Assembly: GCF_012935715.1 (NCBI RefSeq)
Contig: NZ_CP052860.1
Coordinates: 1,674,001 to 1,738,000, forward strand
From: Pseudomonas sp. ADAK13
GTDB taxonomy: Bacteria > Pseudomonadota > Gammaproteobacteria > Pseudomonadales > Pseudomonadaceae
Direction: 5' to 3'
Length of the DNA stretch: 64,000 nt
The position numbers were made by a program, and so were the translations under genes. The notes below the pieces were generated by a model. That model had not been told where the DNA came from and did no database searches. It saw only the letters and a program-made list of their open reading frames with translations. Positions 9,441 through 19,724 of this stretch are shown here, one piece after another. Each line of letters opens with the position of its first letter. Positions within the stretch are counted from its first letter, which is position 1.

Positions 9441-10161
9441 TATATCCGTTGCTTCGGTAACGGCGGCTTAGGGTTCCGCTCTTACAGCGGGTCACTTTTG
9501 AAAAGCGCAAAAGTAACCAAAACGCTCTTGCCCCACCACTCGGCACCTCGCCTAGGCTCGGTGTGCCCTCACTCCGGCTTTGGACCGTGGGCCGCCGCGA
9601 TGGGCCATCCTTGGCCCAGCGCGGCTAACCCGGCGTCCTGCCGGGTTACCCACGCTCCAAAGCCTGCGTTCGGCCAGCGTGGTTTAACGGGGCGCCTAAG
9701 ATCAAGATCAAAAGCAGATCAACAGCACAGCGGCCTACAGGCCGGCTTGAGTGGTGTGAAGCAACAGCAACAGCAACGGCAAAATCAGAAGCGGGCACGG
9801 TCCAAATGTGGGAGCGGGCTTGCTCGCGAAGGCGGTGTGTCAGTCACCGAATGCATCAACTGAAAGATTGCATTCGCGAGCAAGCCCGCTCCCACATTTT
9901 TTGACCGCGTTTGCCCTTGCTCTTGCTCTTGTTCCTAACACTCAAGCCGGCCGATAGGCCGCTGTGCTCTGGCTTTGATCTTGATCTTAGGCGCCCGGCC
10001 GTGCCGGAGTGCGGGCATGCGGAGCCTAGGCGAGGCACCGAGTGGTGGGGCAAGAGCCCTTTTGGTTACTTTTGGCTGGGCCGGCATTCCGGGCTCCTTT
10101 CCAAAAATGACCCGCTGTAAGAGCGGAACCCTAAGTCGCCGTTACCTAAATAACGGATATA
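9441..10161. repeat. 720-bp imperfect inverted-repeat element with nested REPIN
   Basis: A left arm (9441 to about 9755) and a right arm (about 9938-10161) are inverted copies. Matching blocks are TATATCCGTT / AACGGATATA at the tips, GGGTTCCGCTCTTACAGCGG and its complement, AAAAGTAACC / GGTTACTTTT, CCCCACCACTCGG / CCGAGTGGTGGGG, CTCGCCTAGGCT / AGCCTAGGCGAG, and CCTAAGATCAAGATC / GATCTTGATCTTAGG. Each tip is itself a small hairpin (CCGTT...AACGG). The left arm carries about 90 bp more than the right. A REPIN fills the centre. No convincing coding region lies inside; the short open frames lack family features. It separates the yqiA-type gene from cpdA. The arm sequences resemble a repeat common in P. 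fluorescens genomes, from memory. Confidence 0.8.
9804..9899. repeat. REPIN (inverted REP pair) inside the large element
   Basis: AAATGTGGGAGCGGGCTTGC continuing to TCGCGAA (9804-9830) is repeated in inverted order at 9873-9899, with 42 bp between them. Confidence 0.9.
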
Positions 10162-10173
10162 CCCCCAAAGCCG

Positions 10174-11025
10174 TCAGTACCCGCTACTACCGTAATCCAC
10201 CTGAAACGCAAAGCCCTGCACCCGCTCCACGCCGGTTTCCAACCGTCCGTCGGCATGCAGGCGCAGCCAGCGATAACCGGGCGCTTCCTCGCTCACCTTG
10301 AAGTCCTCGCTGCCGGGGGCGAACTGGATGCAGGTGGACGGCGACGCCAGCAGGCGCACGCCGTTGCGTTCGCGGTCGATTTCCTGGTGCACATGGCCCC
10401 AGAGCACCGCACGCACCTGCGGGAACCGATCCAGCACCGCAAACAACGCCTCGGGGTTGCGCAGGCCGATGGGCTCCATCCACGCGCAACCGATGGACAC
10501 CGGATGATGGTGGAAACACACCAGATGATGACGAGTCGGCGCTTCGCTCAAGGATTGCGCCAGCAGTTGCAGCTGCTGGTCCTGCAAATACCCCGGCACC
10601 GAGCCCGGCACGGCCGAGTCCAGCAGGGTGATACGCCAGTTGCCCACATCCACCACCGGCTCCAGCAACGCGCTGTTGACCGCGGCTTGCAGCATCACCT
10701 GCGGCTCATCGTGGTTCCCCGGGATCCAGCGCGCCGGCGCCTGAATCTGCCGGGTCATGTCGCGAAAGGCCTGATAGGACTCCAGCGTGCCGTCCTGGGA
10801 CAAATCCCCGGTGGCCAGCATCAGGTCAATCTGCGGCTGCTGCGCCAGTACCGTTTCGATGACCCGTTGCAGGCTGTCGCGGGTTTTCATGCCCAGCAGC
10901 CCGCCGTCCGCCTCCGCAAACAGGTGGCTGTCGGACAACTGCACCAGCAACGCCGAAGCGTCAGGATTCAAGGCGGATACGCTCGACAAGGCGTTCTCCC
11001 GGGGCGTGATCACAGGAATGGACAT
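10174..11025 (-). CDS. cpdA: 3',5'-cyclic-AMP phosphodiesterase
   Basis: 283 residues of the class III (metallophosphoesterase) phosphodiesterases. Metal-ligand motifs occur in order: LSDSH (DxH), ATGDLSQDG (GD), IPGNHDEP (GNHD), CFHHHPV (H) and LWGHVHQE (GHxH). The enzyme hydrolyses cAMP to AMP and so lowers signalling through Vfr/Crp in Pseudomonas. The stop codon lies only 12 bp from the end of the inverted-repeat element. It is the last gene of the nudF - DUF1249 - cpdA group, 63 bp after the DUF1249 gene. Start MSIPVITPREN taken at 11025; the first 25 residues before ALLVQLSD are not conserved. Confidence 0.93.
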   Translation of the reverse strand: MSIPVITPRENALSSVSALNPDASALLVQLSDSHLFAEADGGLLGMKTRDSLQRVIETVLAQQPQIDLMLATGDLSQDGTLESYQAFRDMTRQIQAPARWIPGNHDEPQVMLQAAVNSALLEPVVDVGNWRITLLDSAVPGSVPGYLQDQQLQLLAQSLSEAPTRHHLVCFHHHPVSIGCAWMEPIGLRNPEALFAVLDRFPQVRAVLWGHVHQEIDRERNGVRLLASPSTCIQFAPGSEDFKVSEEAPGYRWLRLHADGRLETGVERVQGFAFQVDYGSSGY

Positions 11026-11088
11026 TTGAGGCGATTATGCTGGGGCAGGACACAAAGAGGAAACCCGTGAAGCGGACGCAGTTCACAT

Positions 11089-11538
11089 CTATCGAACGAC
11101 TTCGAACTCGTGGCCCAGGGCCAGGCAGTGGCTCAACCATTCGCCGAGGAACACATTGAGCTGTGCTTTCTCATCCGGCTGGTGCATGAACACGTTGGGG
11201 TAAGGGTAGATGCTGCGAAAGCGTCGCGCATGTTCGGCGCTGATCACTTCGGCCATGCGCGCGTCGTGGTACACCTGCACCTCCAGCTGCGGCACCGGCA
11301 GCCATGGCAGGCTGTGTTCCTGGCGCACCCGCAGGGTGGTGGTGTACGGGCAATTCACGATCACTTCCAGGGTCAGCACGCCGAGCATCTGGTCTCCGTG
11401 GGTCACGGCGATGCGCCGCGCCTCAGGGGTGTGGCGCATGTCCGGCAGCAGCCGCATCAGCCGTGCATAGTTGGCCTCGCAGGCTGCTTGCAGCCCGATC
11501 AGGTCAACCCGATATCGCTCCCGTGCCTTTACTGCCAT
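11089..11538 (-). CDS. DUF1249 (YqiB-type) protein
   Basis: 149 residues beginning MAVKARERYRVDLIGLQAAC, with LTLEVIVNCPYTTTLRVRQE in the middle. This is the DUF1249/YqiB family found between nudF and cpdA in many gammaproteobacteria. No signal peptide, membrane segment or catalytic motif is seen, and the function is unknown. Its start overlaps the nudF end by 10 bp, indicating coupled translation. Confidence 0.8.
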   Translation of the reverse strand: MAVKARERYRVDLIGLQAACEANYARLMRLLPDMRHTPEARRIAVTHGDQMLGVLTLEVIVNCPYTTTLRVRQEHSLPWLPVPQLEVQVYHDARMAEVISAEHARRFRSIYPYPNVFMHQPDEKAQLNVFLGEWLSHCLALGHEFEVVR

Positions 11539-12146
11539 AACCCCCTCACTTCCGCGCGATTAAGCGCAAGCCATTGCAGGGCAATAATGCTCGCTGCGTT
11601 GGAAATTTTACCGTCACGTACCGCTTGCAGGGCGTCTTCAAAGGCCCAGACGGTGACGCGGATATCTTCGGCTTCCTCTTCCAGTCCATGGACGCCACCG
11701 GCCCCGGCGCTTTCGCAACGGCCCAGGAACAAGTGGACAAATTCGGTGCTGCCACCCGGCGACGGAAAGTACTTGGTGATCGGCCAGAGTGCGGAGAATG
11801 TAAGGCCAGCTTCCTCTTCGGCTTCGCGGTGCGCAACCTCCTCCGGTTGCTCATCCTTGTCGATCAGGCCGGCGACCATTTCGATCAGCCACGGGTTGTC
11901 GGTACGGCCCATGGCGCCTACGCGAAACTGCTCGATCAGCACCACTTCATCGCGCTGCGGGTCGTAGGGCAGCACGCACACGGCGTCATGACGAACAAAG
12001 ACTTCGCGATTGAGCTCACGGCTCATGCCGCCATCAAACTTCTCGTGCCGCAGCTTCAGCCGATCCAGTTTGTAGAAGCCCTTGTAGGCATTGTCGCGCT
12101 GAACAATTTCAACCTTGCTCGGCGTCGATTTCGCTGTGTCCGTCAT
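11529..12146 (-). CDS. nudF: ADP-ribose diphosphatase (Nudix hydrolase)
   Basis: 205 residues with a complete Nudix box GLIDKDEQPEEVAHREAEEE followed by AGL, matching GX5EX7REUXEEXGU. It hydrolyses ADP-ribose to AMP and ribose-5-phosphate in the cytosol. The N-terminal region (VEIVQRDNAYKGFYKLDRLK) is the typical dimer-forming part of NudF. First gene of the nudF-DUF1249-cpdA group, divergent from the lipoprotein gene at 12358 across 211 bp. Confidence 0.93.
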   Translation of the reverse strand: MTDTAKSTPSKVEIVQRDNAYKGFYKLDRLKLRHEKFDGGMSRELNREVFVRHDAVCVLPYDPQRDEVVLIEQFRVGAMGRTDNPWLIEMVAGLIDKDEQPEEVAHREAEEEAGLTFSALWPITKYFPSPGGSTEFVHLFLGRCESAGAGGVHGLEEEAEDIRVTVWAFEDALQAVRDGKISNAASIIALQWLALNRAEVRGLWQ

Positions 12147-12172
12147 ATCAACCCTCGTTTATTGCCTTGCGG

Positions 12173-12191
12173 TGTCGAGGCAGCCTCGACA
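12173..12191. promoter_or_regulatory. 19-nt perfect palindrome in the nudF divergent region
   Basis: TGTCGAGGC-A-GCCTCGACA lies 27 bp ahead of the nudF start. It could be an operator or a 5'-UTR hairpin. No regulator is assigned. Confidence 0.35.
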
Positions 12192-12357
12192 TCGCGCCAT
12201 CCTAACGCGCTCGCGCCCCTTGATGCAGCCCCTTTCCGGTTGCCGGGATAGACGGCGGGCGTCAAACTCACTCTAATCAGCTTAGTGGCGAACTGACTGC
12301 CCTGTCGGGAGTCGAAGCTCCACATTTTCACCTTTCCTCGATTTATGAAGGACACAC

Positions 12358-13104
12358 ATGTCGCTTTTAAAAATCGCCTCCATGGCCTGTATCGCCCTGA
12401 CCCTTGGCGCTTGCCAGAGCCTGTTCCAACCCAGCTACCTCAAGCCGCTGGACACCACCGCAGACGCCTCGGAGCAAATCAAGCCCGGCTGCAGCAGCCC
12501 GGATTGCCCGCTGGTCAACATCGACACGGTGCACTTCCCGTCCGAGCCGCAACTGGACCAGATCGTCGAAAAACGCCTGCTGGAGATGGCCCGCACCTCG
12601 CCTGGCCAGGCCATGCCCGCCACCCTCAACGCCTACCGCGACAAATTCTTGCGTGAGTCGCCTGACCGCAACAGCATGTACTTGCAGGCCAAGGTACGTG
12701 AGCAGCATGACGGACTGGTGATCGTTGAAGTCTCCAGCTACCTGGACACCGGCACCGCCCACGGCGAGCCGGGCCGCGGCTTTATCAACTATTCACGCCT
12801 GCTGCACAAAGAGCTGAGCCTGACCGACATGCTGCTGCCGGGCCAGGAAGAGGCGTTCTGGAAGACTGCGAAAGTCGCCCACAACAACTGGCTGATCAAC
12901 TCGCAGATGGACCGCGACCCGGATTTCGTGAAGAACTGGCCGTTCCAGAAAACCCCGAATGTGGCGCTGACCAGCAATGGCGTGGTGCTCAAGTACAACG
13001 TGACCACCATCGCGCCGTACGCATTGGGGCTGATCGAAATGACCATCCCCTATGCGCGCCTGACCGGCGTAATCAAGCCTGAACTGGTGCCCGCACGCCA
13101 CTGA
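12358..13104 (+). CDS. RsiV/DUF3298-family lipoprotein
   Basis: 248 residues. The signal peptide ends in a lipobox (ALTLGACQS, Cys19), so it should be a lipoprotein. The remainder resembles DUF3298/RsiV-type domains: a N-terminal part with the pair CSSPDCPLV, a central EVSSYLDTGTAHGEPGRGFIN, and the stretch ELSLTDMLLPGQEEAFW typical of DUF3298. RsiV is an anti-sigma factor in Bacillus, but no sigma-factor gene is adjacent, so a signalling role is not supported here. The last 32 bp overlap the 3' end of cytX on the opposite strand. A good start, with ATG at 12358. Confidence 0.65.
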   Translation: MSLLKIASMACIALTLGACQSLFQPSYLKPLDTTADASEQIKPGCSSPDCPLVNIDTVHFPSEPQLDQIVEKRLLEMARTSPGQAMPATLNAYRDKFLRESPDRNSMYLQAKVREQHDGLVIVEVSSYLDTGTAHGEPGRGFINYSRLLHKELSLTDMLLPGQEEAFWKTAKVAHNNWLINSQMDRDPDFVKNWPFQKTPNVALTSNGVVLKYNVTTIAPYALGLIEMTIPYARLTGVIKPELVPARH

Positions 13105-14362
13105 AGGCCCGGCCCAGAATGAAGTGCAACAGCCCTGCCAGCACCAGCGCCGGCAGGGTCGCACCGACGTCCGGGTACAGATTCGCCAGCACGTGATAGG
13201 TGCTGATGCCACCCAGCCAGGCCAGCAGTGCCGGCCAACGCAGGTTGGCAGCAATCCCATGGCCACGACGGCGCAGGATGAAGTGATCCACCAGCACCAC
13301 GCCGAACAGCGGCGCGAACACCGAGCCGATCAGCAGCAGGAAGTTCTGGTACTGCGCCAACGGTGCGAAGCAGGCGATCAGCGTACAGATGACGCCGATG
13401 GCCAACGCCAGGTGCTCGACCTTCAGGCGCAACAGAATCCCGCTGGACACGGCCGCCGAGTGAATATCGGCGAAAGCGTTTTCTGATTCATCCAGCAGGA
13501 TCAGCAGCAGCGGAATCCCCAGGCCGGCCCCGGCCAATGCCAGCAGCAAGGCGTTCACTTCACCGCTTGGCGCGAAGGCCAGGGTGTAGGCCACGCCCAG
13601 GCTCATCAGCCAGAAGTTGCCGATAAAGAAACCCAGCGCGGTGCCGCCGAACACGCTTTTGGCGCGTTTGCCGAAACGTGAGTAGTCGGCAATCAGTGGC
13701 AGCCAGGACAGCGGCATGGCAATGGCGATATCAAAACCCACCGCAAATGGCATCGAGCCGTCACCGGCCTGGGCCCAGAGTGCGGCCAGGTCGGCCTTGG
13801 CGAACAGGTTCCAGGTCAGCCACAGGCAGGCGGCCAGCAGCAGCCAGATGCCCCACTTGCGCAGGATCTGCCGCACAAAAGTCAACGGGCCGCTGACGGC
13901 GAGCAAGGTCGCGAGGGCGCCGAATACCAGGGTCCAGAACAACGGGCTGGCCAGCAGGCTGCCTTCGCTGAACGCGCGGGTGCCCAACAGGCTGGCGGCA
14001 TCGCGCATCACGATGATTTCGAACGAGCCCCAGCCGATCAACTGCAGCAGGTTCAACAGCGCCGGCAGGCTCGCGCCCTTGGTGCCGAGGCTGAGCTTGA
14101 GGGCGGCCATGGCGGACAGGCCGGTGTCGCTGCCGATCACGCCGACGGCGGCGAGCAACAGCACGCCGACCAGGGTGCCGAGGAAGATCGCCAGTAAGGA
14201 ACCGGAGAGGCCCAGGCCCGGCGCCAACAGCGCGCCGGTTTGCAGGACCATCAGGCCGATGCCCAGGGAGAACCACAGGGAAAAGAGATCGCGGGCGCCG
14301 AAGACGCGTTTGTCGGCGGGCACCGCGATGTCTGGGGAATAGGTGCTGGGTTGAATGCTCAA
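13073..14362 (-). CDS. cytX: Putative hydroxymethylpyrimidine transporter CytX
   Basis: 429 residues with about 12 membrane segments, of the NCS1 cytosine/purine permease family. FGARDLFSLWFSLGIGLMVL near the N-terminus and PLSWLPLIADYSRF in the middle are typical. CytX is the thiamine-linked member of the family and is thought to import the pyrimidine (HMP) moiety. It lies downstream of thiC on the same strand with a REPIN in the 166-bp gap, so the thiC TPP riboswitch may cover both genes. Start: TTG at 14362 (MSIQPSTYSPDIAVPADK). The open frame extends much further upstream, but that part runs through the REPIN and antisense to thiC. Its end overlaps the lipoprotein gene by 32 bp. Confidence 0.85.
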   Translation of the reverse strand: MSIQPSTYSPDIAVPADKRVFGARDLFSLWFSLGIGLMVLQTGALLAPGLGLSGSLLAIFLGTLVGVLLLAAVGVIGSDTGLSAMAALKLSLGTKGASLPALLNLLQLIGWGSFEIIVMRDAASLLGTRAFSEGSLLASPLFWTLVFGALATLLAVSGPLTFVRQILRKWGIWLLLAACLWLTWNLFAKADLAALWAQAGDGSMPFAVGFDIAIAMPLSWLPLIADYSRFGKRAKSVFGGTALGFFIGNFWLMSLGVAYTLAFAPSGEVNALLLALAGAGLGIPLLLILLDESENAFADIHSAAVSSGILLRLKVEHLALAIGVICTLIACFAPLAQYQNFLLLIGSVFAPLFGVVLVDHFILRRRGHGIAANLRWPALLAWLGGISTYHVLANLYPDVGATLPALVLAGLLHFILGRAFSGVRAPVQA

Positions 14363-14404
14363 GGGTGTTATCTCAGAGGGACATTTATTGTTTGGGAGAT
14401 CGCT

Positions 14405-14498
14405 ATCGCGGGCAAGCCCGGCTCCCACAGGGGACCTGCTGTGAATACAAAACTGATGAACAACTCGATCAACTGTGGGAGCCGGGCTTGCCCGCGAT
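14405..14498. repeat. REPIN between thiC and cytX
   Basis: ATCGCGGGCAAGCCCGGCTC (start 14405) and its inverted copy ending at 14498 flank about 42 bp. It may stabilise or shorten the thiC transcript. Confidence 0.88.
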
Positions 14499-14528
14499 GG
14501 CGGCAGTGCAAGCACCGCCGCCTTTAGA

Positions 14529-16668
<2,140 letters not shown>

Positions 16669-16820
16669 GCGGCCAGTCTAGACCATGGAGCAGGCAAATT
16701 GCCAATGACGGTGCATTCATCGTGATGAATGGCGTAATTACAGGATTGTTGTGCCGTGATAGCGCCACTACACTCGGTGACTGCTTGAGGCCTTGACGCC
16801 AGGAATGGGCCGCCTTAGCC

Positions 16821-16850
16821 TTGGGCACCAAATTATCGCCGTAATATTAT
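16821..16850 (+). promoter_or_regulatory. Candidate promoter for the TolC-type gene
   Basis: TTGGGC (16821-16826), an 18-bp spacer and TATTAT (16845-16850) end 15 bp before the ATG at 16866. Consensus-based guess. Confidence 0.35.
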
Positions 16851-16865
16851 TCTAGGGATCGCCTC

Positions 16866-18305
16866 ATGCTGCGCAAACTCTCACTGGCTCTTGCCGTGTC
16901 TTGTGCGACCAACGGAATGGTCTGGGCAGCTGAAGCGCCCCTGACGACCAAAACCGACCTGGTCAGCGTCTACCAGGAAGCGGTGGACAACAACGCCGAC
17001 CTGGCCGCCGCCCGCGCCCAGTATGGCGCGCAGAAAGAAGTGGTGCCCCAGGCCCGCGCCGGCTTGCTGCCGAACCTGTCGGCCGGTGCCGATATCAGCA
17101 ATGTGCGCACCCAGCTGGATCAGCCCGCCGCCACGGTCAATCGCGACGCCCATTCCTGGCGCGCGACCCTGAGCCAGCCGCTGTTCCGCGCCGATCGCTG
17201 GTTCCAGTTGCAAGCCGCCGAAGCGGTCAACGAACAGGCCGCGCTGCAACTCTCGGCCACCGAACAGAACCTGATCCTGCAAAGTGCCGAAAACTACTTC
17301 GCCGTGCTGCGGGCCCAGGACAACCTGGCCTCCACCAAAGCCGAAGAAGCCGCCTTCAAACGCCAACTGGACCAGTCCAACGAACGCTTTGACGTCGGCC
17401 TGTCGGACAAGACCGACGTGCTGCAATCCCAGGCCAGCTACGACACCGCACGCGCCAACCGGATCCTGGCCCAGCGCCAGGTGGACGACGCCTTCGAAGC
17501 GCTGATCACCCTGACCAACCGCCAATACAACTCGATCCAGGGCATCGTCCACACGTTGCCGGTGCTGCCACCGGCACCGAACGACGCCAAGGCCTGGGTC
17601 GAAACCGCCGGCCGCCAGAACCTCAACCTGCTGGCCAGCAACTACGCCGTCACTGCTGCCGAAGAAACCCTGAAGCAACGCAAGGCCGGCCACGCGCCGA
17701 CCCTGGATGCCGTGGCACAGTACGAAAAAGGTGACAACGACGCCCTGGGTTTCAGCAACCCCAGCGCCTTTGGCCAGCCGTATCACGGTGACGTGTCGCA
17801 ACGCACCGTAGGCTTGCAGTTGAGGATTCCACTGTACAGCGGCGGTCTCACCAGCTCGCAAGTGCGCGAGTCCTATTCCCGCCTGGGCCAGACCGAGCAG
17901 CAACGCGAAGGCCTGCGCCGCCAGGTGGTGGAAAACACTCGCAATCTGCACCGCGCGGTCAACACCGACGTGGAGCAGGTACAGGCACGCCGCCAGTCGA
18001 TCATCTCCAACCAGAGCGCGGTGGAAGCCACGGAAATCGGTTACCAGGTGGGCACGCGCAATATCGTCGATGTGCTGGACGCCCAGCGCCAGCTGTACAC
18101 CTCGGTGCGCAACTACAACAACAGCCGCTACGACTACATCCTCGACAACCTGCGCTTGAAGCAGGCCGCCGGGACCCTGAACCCGGGGGATTTGCAGGAT
18201 CTGGCGCGGTACCTGAAGGCCGACTACAACCCGGACAAGGACTTCCTGCCGCCGGACCTGGCCAAGGCCGCTGCGGCACAGTTGAAGGCTAACCCGGGTT
18301 ATTAA
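16866..18305 (+). CDS. TolC-family outer-membrane efflux/secretion porin
   Basis: 479 residues with a Sec signal peptide (LALAVSCATNGMVWAAEAP, cleavage near Ala22). The body carries the two structural repeats of TolC: coiled-coil helices (QLSATEQNLILQSAENYFAV and SVGLSDKTDVLQ-like FDVGLSDKTDVLQSQ, then IGYQVGTRNIVDVLDAQRQL) and beta-strand parts (LRIPLYSGGLTSSQVRESYS). It forms the trimeric outer-membrane exit duct of tripartite efflux pumps or type I secretion. Gene position corresponds to PA4974. The inner-membrane partner is not in the window. Followed by a REPIN. Confidence 0.9.
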   Translation: MLRKLSLALAVSCATNGMVWAAEAPLTTKTDLVSVYQEAVDNNADLAAARAQYGAQKEVVPQARAGLLPNLSAGADISNVRTQLDQPAATVNRDAHSWRATLSQPLFRADRWFQLQAAEAVNEQAALQLSATEQNLILQSAENYFAVLRAQDNLASTKAEEAAFKRQLDQSNERFDVGLSDKTDVLQSQASYDTARANRILAQRQVDDAFEALITLTNRQYNSIQGIVHTLPVLPPAPNDAKAWVETAGRQNLNLLASNYAVTAAEETLKQRKAGHAPTLDAVAQYEKGDNDALGFSNPSAFGQPYHGDVSQRTVGLQLRIPLYSGGLTSSQVRESYSRLGQTEQQREGLRRQVVENTRNLHRAVNTDVEQVQARRQSIISNQSAVEATEIGYQVGTRNIVDVLDAQRQLYTSVRNYNNSRYDYILDNLRLKQAAGTLNPGDLQDLARYLKADYNPDKDFLPPDLAKAAAAQLKANPGY

Positions 18306-18321
18306 AGACAATACATAACCC

Positions 18322-18410
18322 ATGTGGGAGCTGGCTTGCCTGCGATTGCATCACCTCGGTCTGACTGATGTACCGAGGTGCCTGTATCGCCGGCAAGCCA
18401 GCTCCCACAT
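18322..18410. repeat. REPIN between tolC-type gene and waaA
   Basis: ATGTGGGAGCTGGCTTGCCT (18322) and its inverted copy ending at 18410. Between them a second stem CACCTCGGT / ACCGAGGTG forms the loop. It separates two convergent genes and may act as a terminator. Confidence 0.88.
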
Positions 18411-18423
18411 TTGATTTGTGTTG

Positions 18424-19701
18424 TCAGTGGTTGAGCAGCCTGCCCAACCCGTCCAGCAAACGTTTCAACGCGCCTTGATTGGCACGCATCACCGCCAGCC
18501 CCGCCTGGCCCATCTTCTGCGCGTCCTGCGGCAGCTCGAACAAGCGCTGCACCGCCACCGCCAAACCCTCGGCATCGTCGACTTCCTGCAGCGCGCCGGC
18601 GTTGCGCATCATTGCGCTGATCTCAAGGAAGTTGAACACATGAGGCCCGCAAATAACCGGCTTGGCCAACGCCGCCGGCTCCAGTGGGTTATGCCCGCCC
18701 GTGGCGACCAGGCTGCCGCCGACAAACGCGCTGTCGGCCAACGCATACAAAAACAGCAGCTCGCCCATGGTGTCGCCCAGCAACACCGAGGTTTGCGCCG
18801 TTACTGCCTCGCCGCTGGAGCGACGCACGGTGGCGAAACCCTGTTGCTGGCACAACTCGAACATCGGGTTGAATCGCTCCTGATGGCGCGGCACCAGAAT
18901 CAGCAAGGCATTCGGGTAGCTGGCGAGCAACTGCCGATGGGCGGCGAGCACCACTTCATCTTCGCCTTCGTGGGTGCTGGCGGCGATCCACACCGGGCGT
19001 TCGCTGGCGTGCCATTGCTCGCGCAAGGCGGCGGCGCTTACCAGCAGTTGCGGGTCGATGGTCAGGTCGAACTTGATCGAACCGGTGACCTCGACGGTTT
19101 CCGGCCGTGCACCCAGGCTGCGAAAACGCTCGGCCTCGATTTCAGTCTGGACGGCAAACAGGCTCATTTCCGCCAGCATCGGCGCAGTCAGCTTGGCGAA
19201 GCGCCCGTAGCCCTTGGCCGAACGGGCCGACAGCCGCGCGTTGGCCAATGCCACGGGAATCCCGCGTTTGGCGCACTGGTGAATATGGTTGGGCCACAGT
19301 TCGGTTTCCATGATCACCGCCAGTTTCGGCTGCACACGATCAAGAAAACGCTTGGCCGCACAGGGCAAATCATACGGCAGGTAGCAGTGCTGGATGCGCG
19401 GCTCGTTGGCAAACAACGCCTGGATGCGCTCGGAACCGGTGGGCGTCATACAGGTGACGGTGATCGGCAACTGTGGATAACGTTCCAGCAGCCCGCGAAT
19501 CATTGGTGCCGCGGCGATGCTTTCGCCCACCGACACCGCGTGCACCCAAATCCCGCCGGGCTGCATGGCCGGCAAGCCCCAGGAAAAGCGCTCACCCACG
19601 CGCTTGGCGTAAGCCGGCGCCTTGCGGGCCCGCAGCCACAGACGTAAAGCCACCAACGGCAGCGCCAGGTAAAACAGACAGCTGTAGAGAGTTCTATTCA
19701 T
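18424..19701 (-). CDS. waaA: Kdo transferase (3-deoxy-D-manno-octulosonic acid transferase)
   Basis: 425 residues, the normal WaaA length. The enzyme adds two Kdo sugars to the lipid A precursor on the inner face of the inner membrane. The N-terminal membrane anchor (LYSCLFYLALPLVALRLWL) is followed by the family motif WVHAVSVGESIAAAPMIRGL with the catalytic Glu of SVGE, METELWPN, and the C-terminal GGHNPLEPAALAKPVICGPH. Start MNRTLYSC at 19701; an open frame reaching 19746 adds 15 residues before the anchor without support. The next gene on the same strand, LysR, ends 23 bp upstream. Confidence 0.96.
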   Translation of the reverse strand: MNRTLYSCLFYLALPLVALRLWLRARKAPAYAKRVGERFSWGLPAMQPGGIWVHAVSVGESIAAAPMIRGLLERYPQLPITVTCMTPTGSERIQALFANEPRIQHCYLPYDLPCAAKRFLDRVQPKLAVIMETELWPNHIHQCAKRGIPVALANARLSARSAKGYGRFAKLTAPMLAEMSLFAVQTEIEAERFRSLGARPETVEVTGSIKFDLTIDPQLLVSAAALREQWHASERPVWIAASTHEGEDEVVLAAHRQLLASYPNALLILVPRHQERFNPMFELCQQQGFATVRRSSGEAVTAQTSVLLGDTMGELLFLYALADSAFVGGSLVATGGHNPLEPAALAKPVICGPHVFNFLEISAMMRNAGALQEVDDAEGLAVAVQRLFELPQDAQKMGQAGLAVMRANQGALKRLLDGLGRLLNH

Positions 19702-19724
19702 GGCGGCGGAGTTTATCGGCTTTT

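Noticed and set aside
9438..10170. Small coding regions within the inverted-repeat element
   Set aside because: Open frames are short, overlap on both strands, and use the repeated arms; no protein family fits.
12358..13104. Anti-sigma factor function for the RsiV-like lipoprotein
   Set aside because: No sigma-factor gene lies beside it; family resemblance is to the extracellular domain only.
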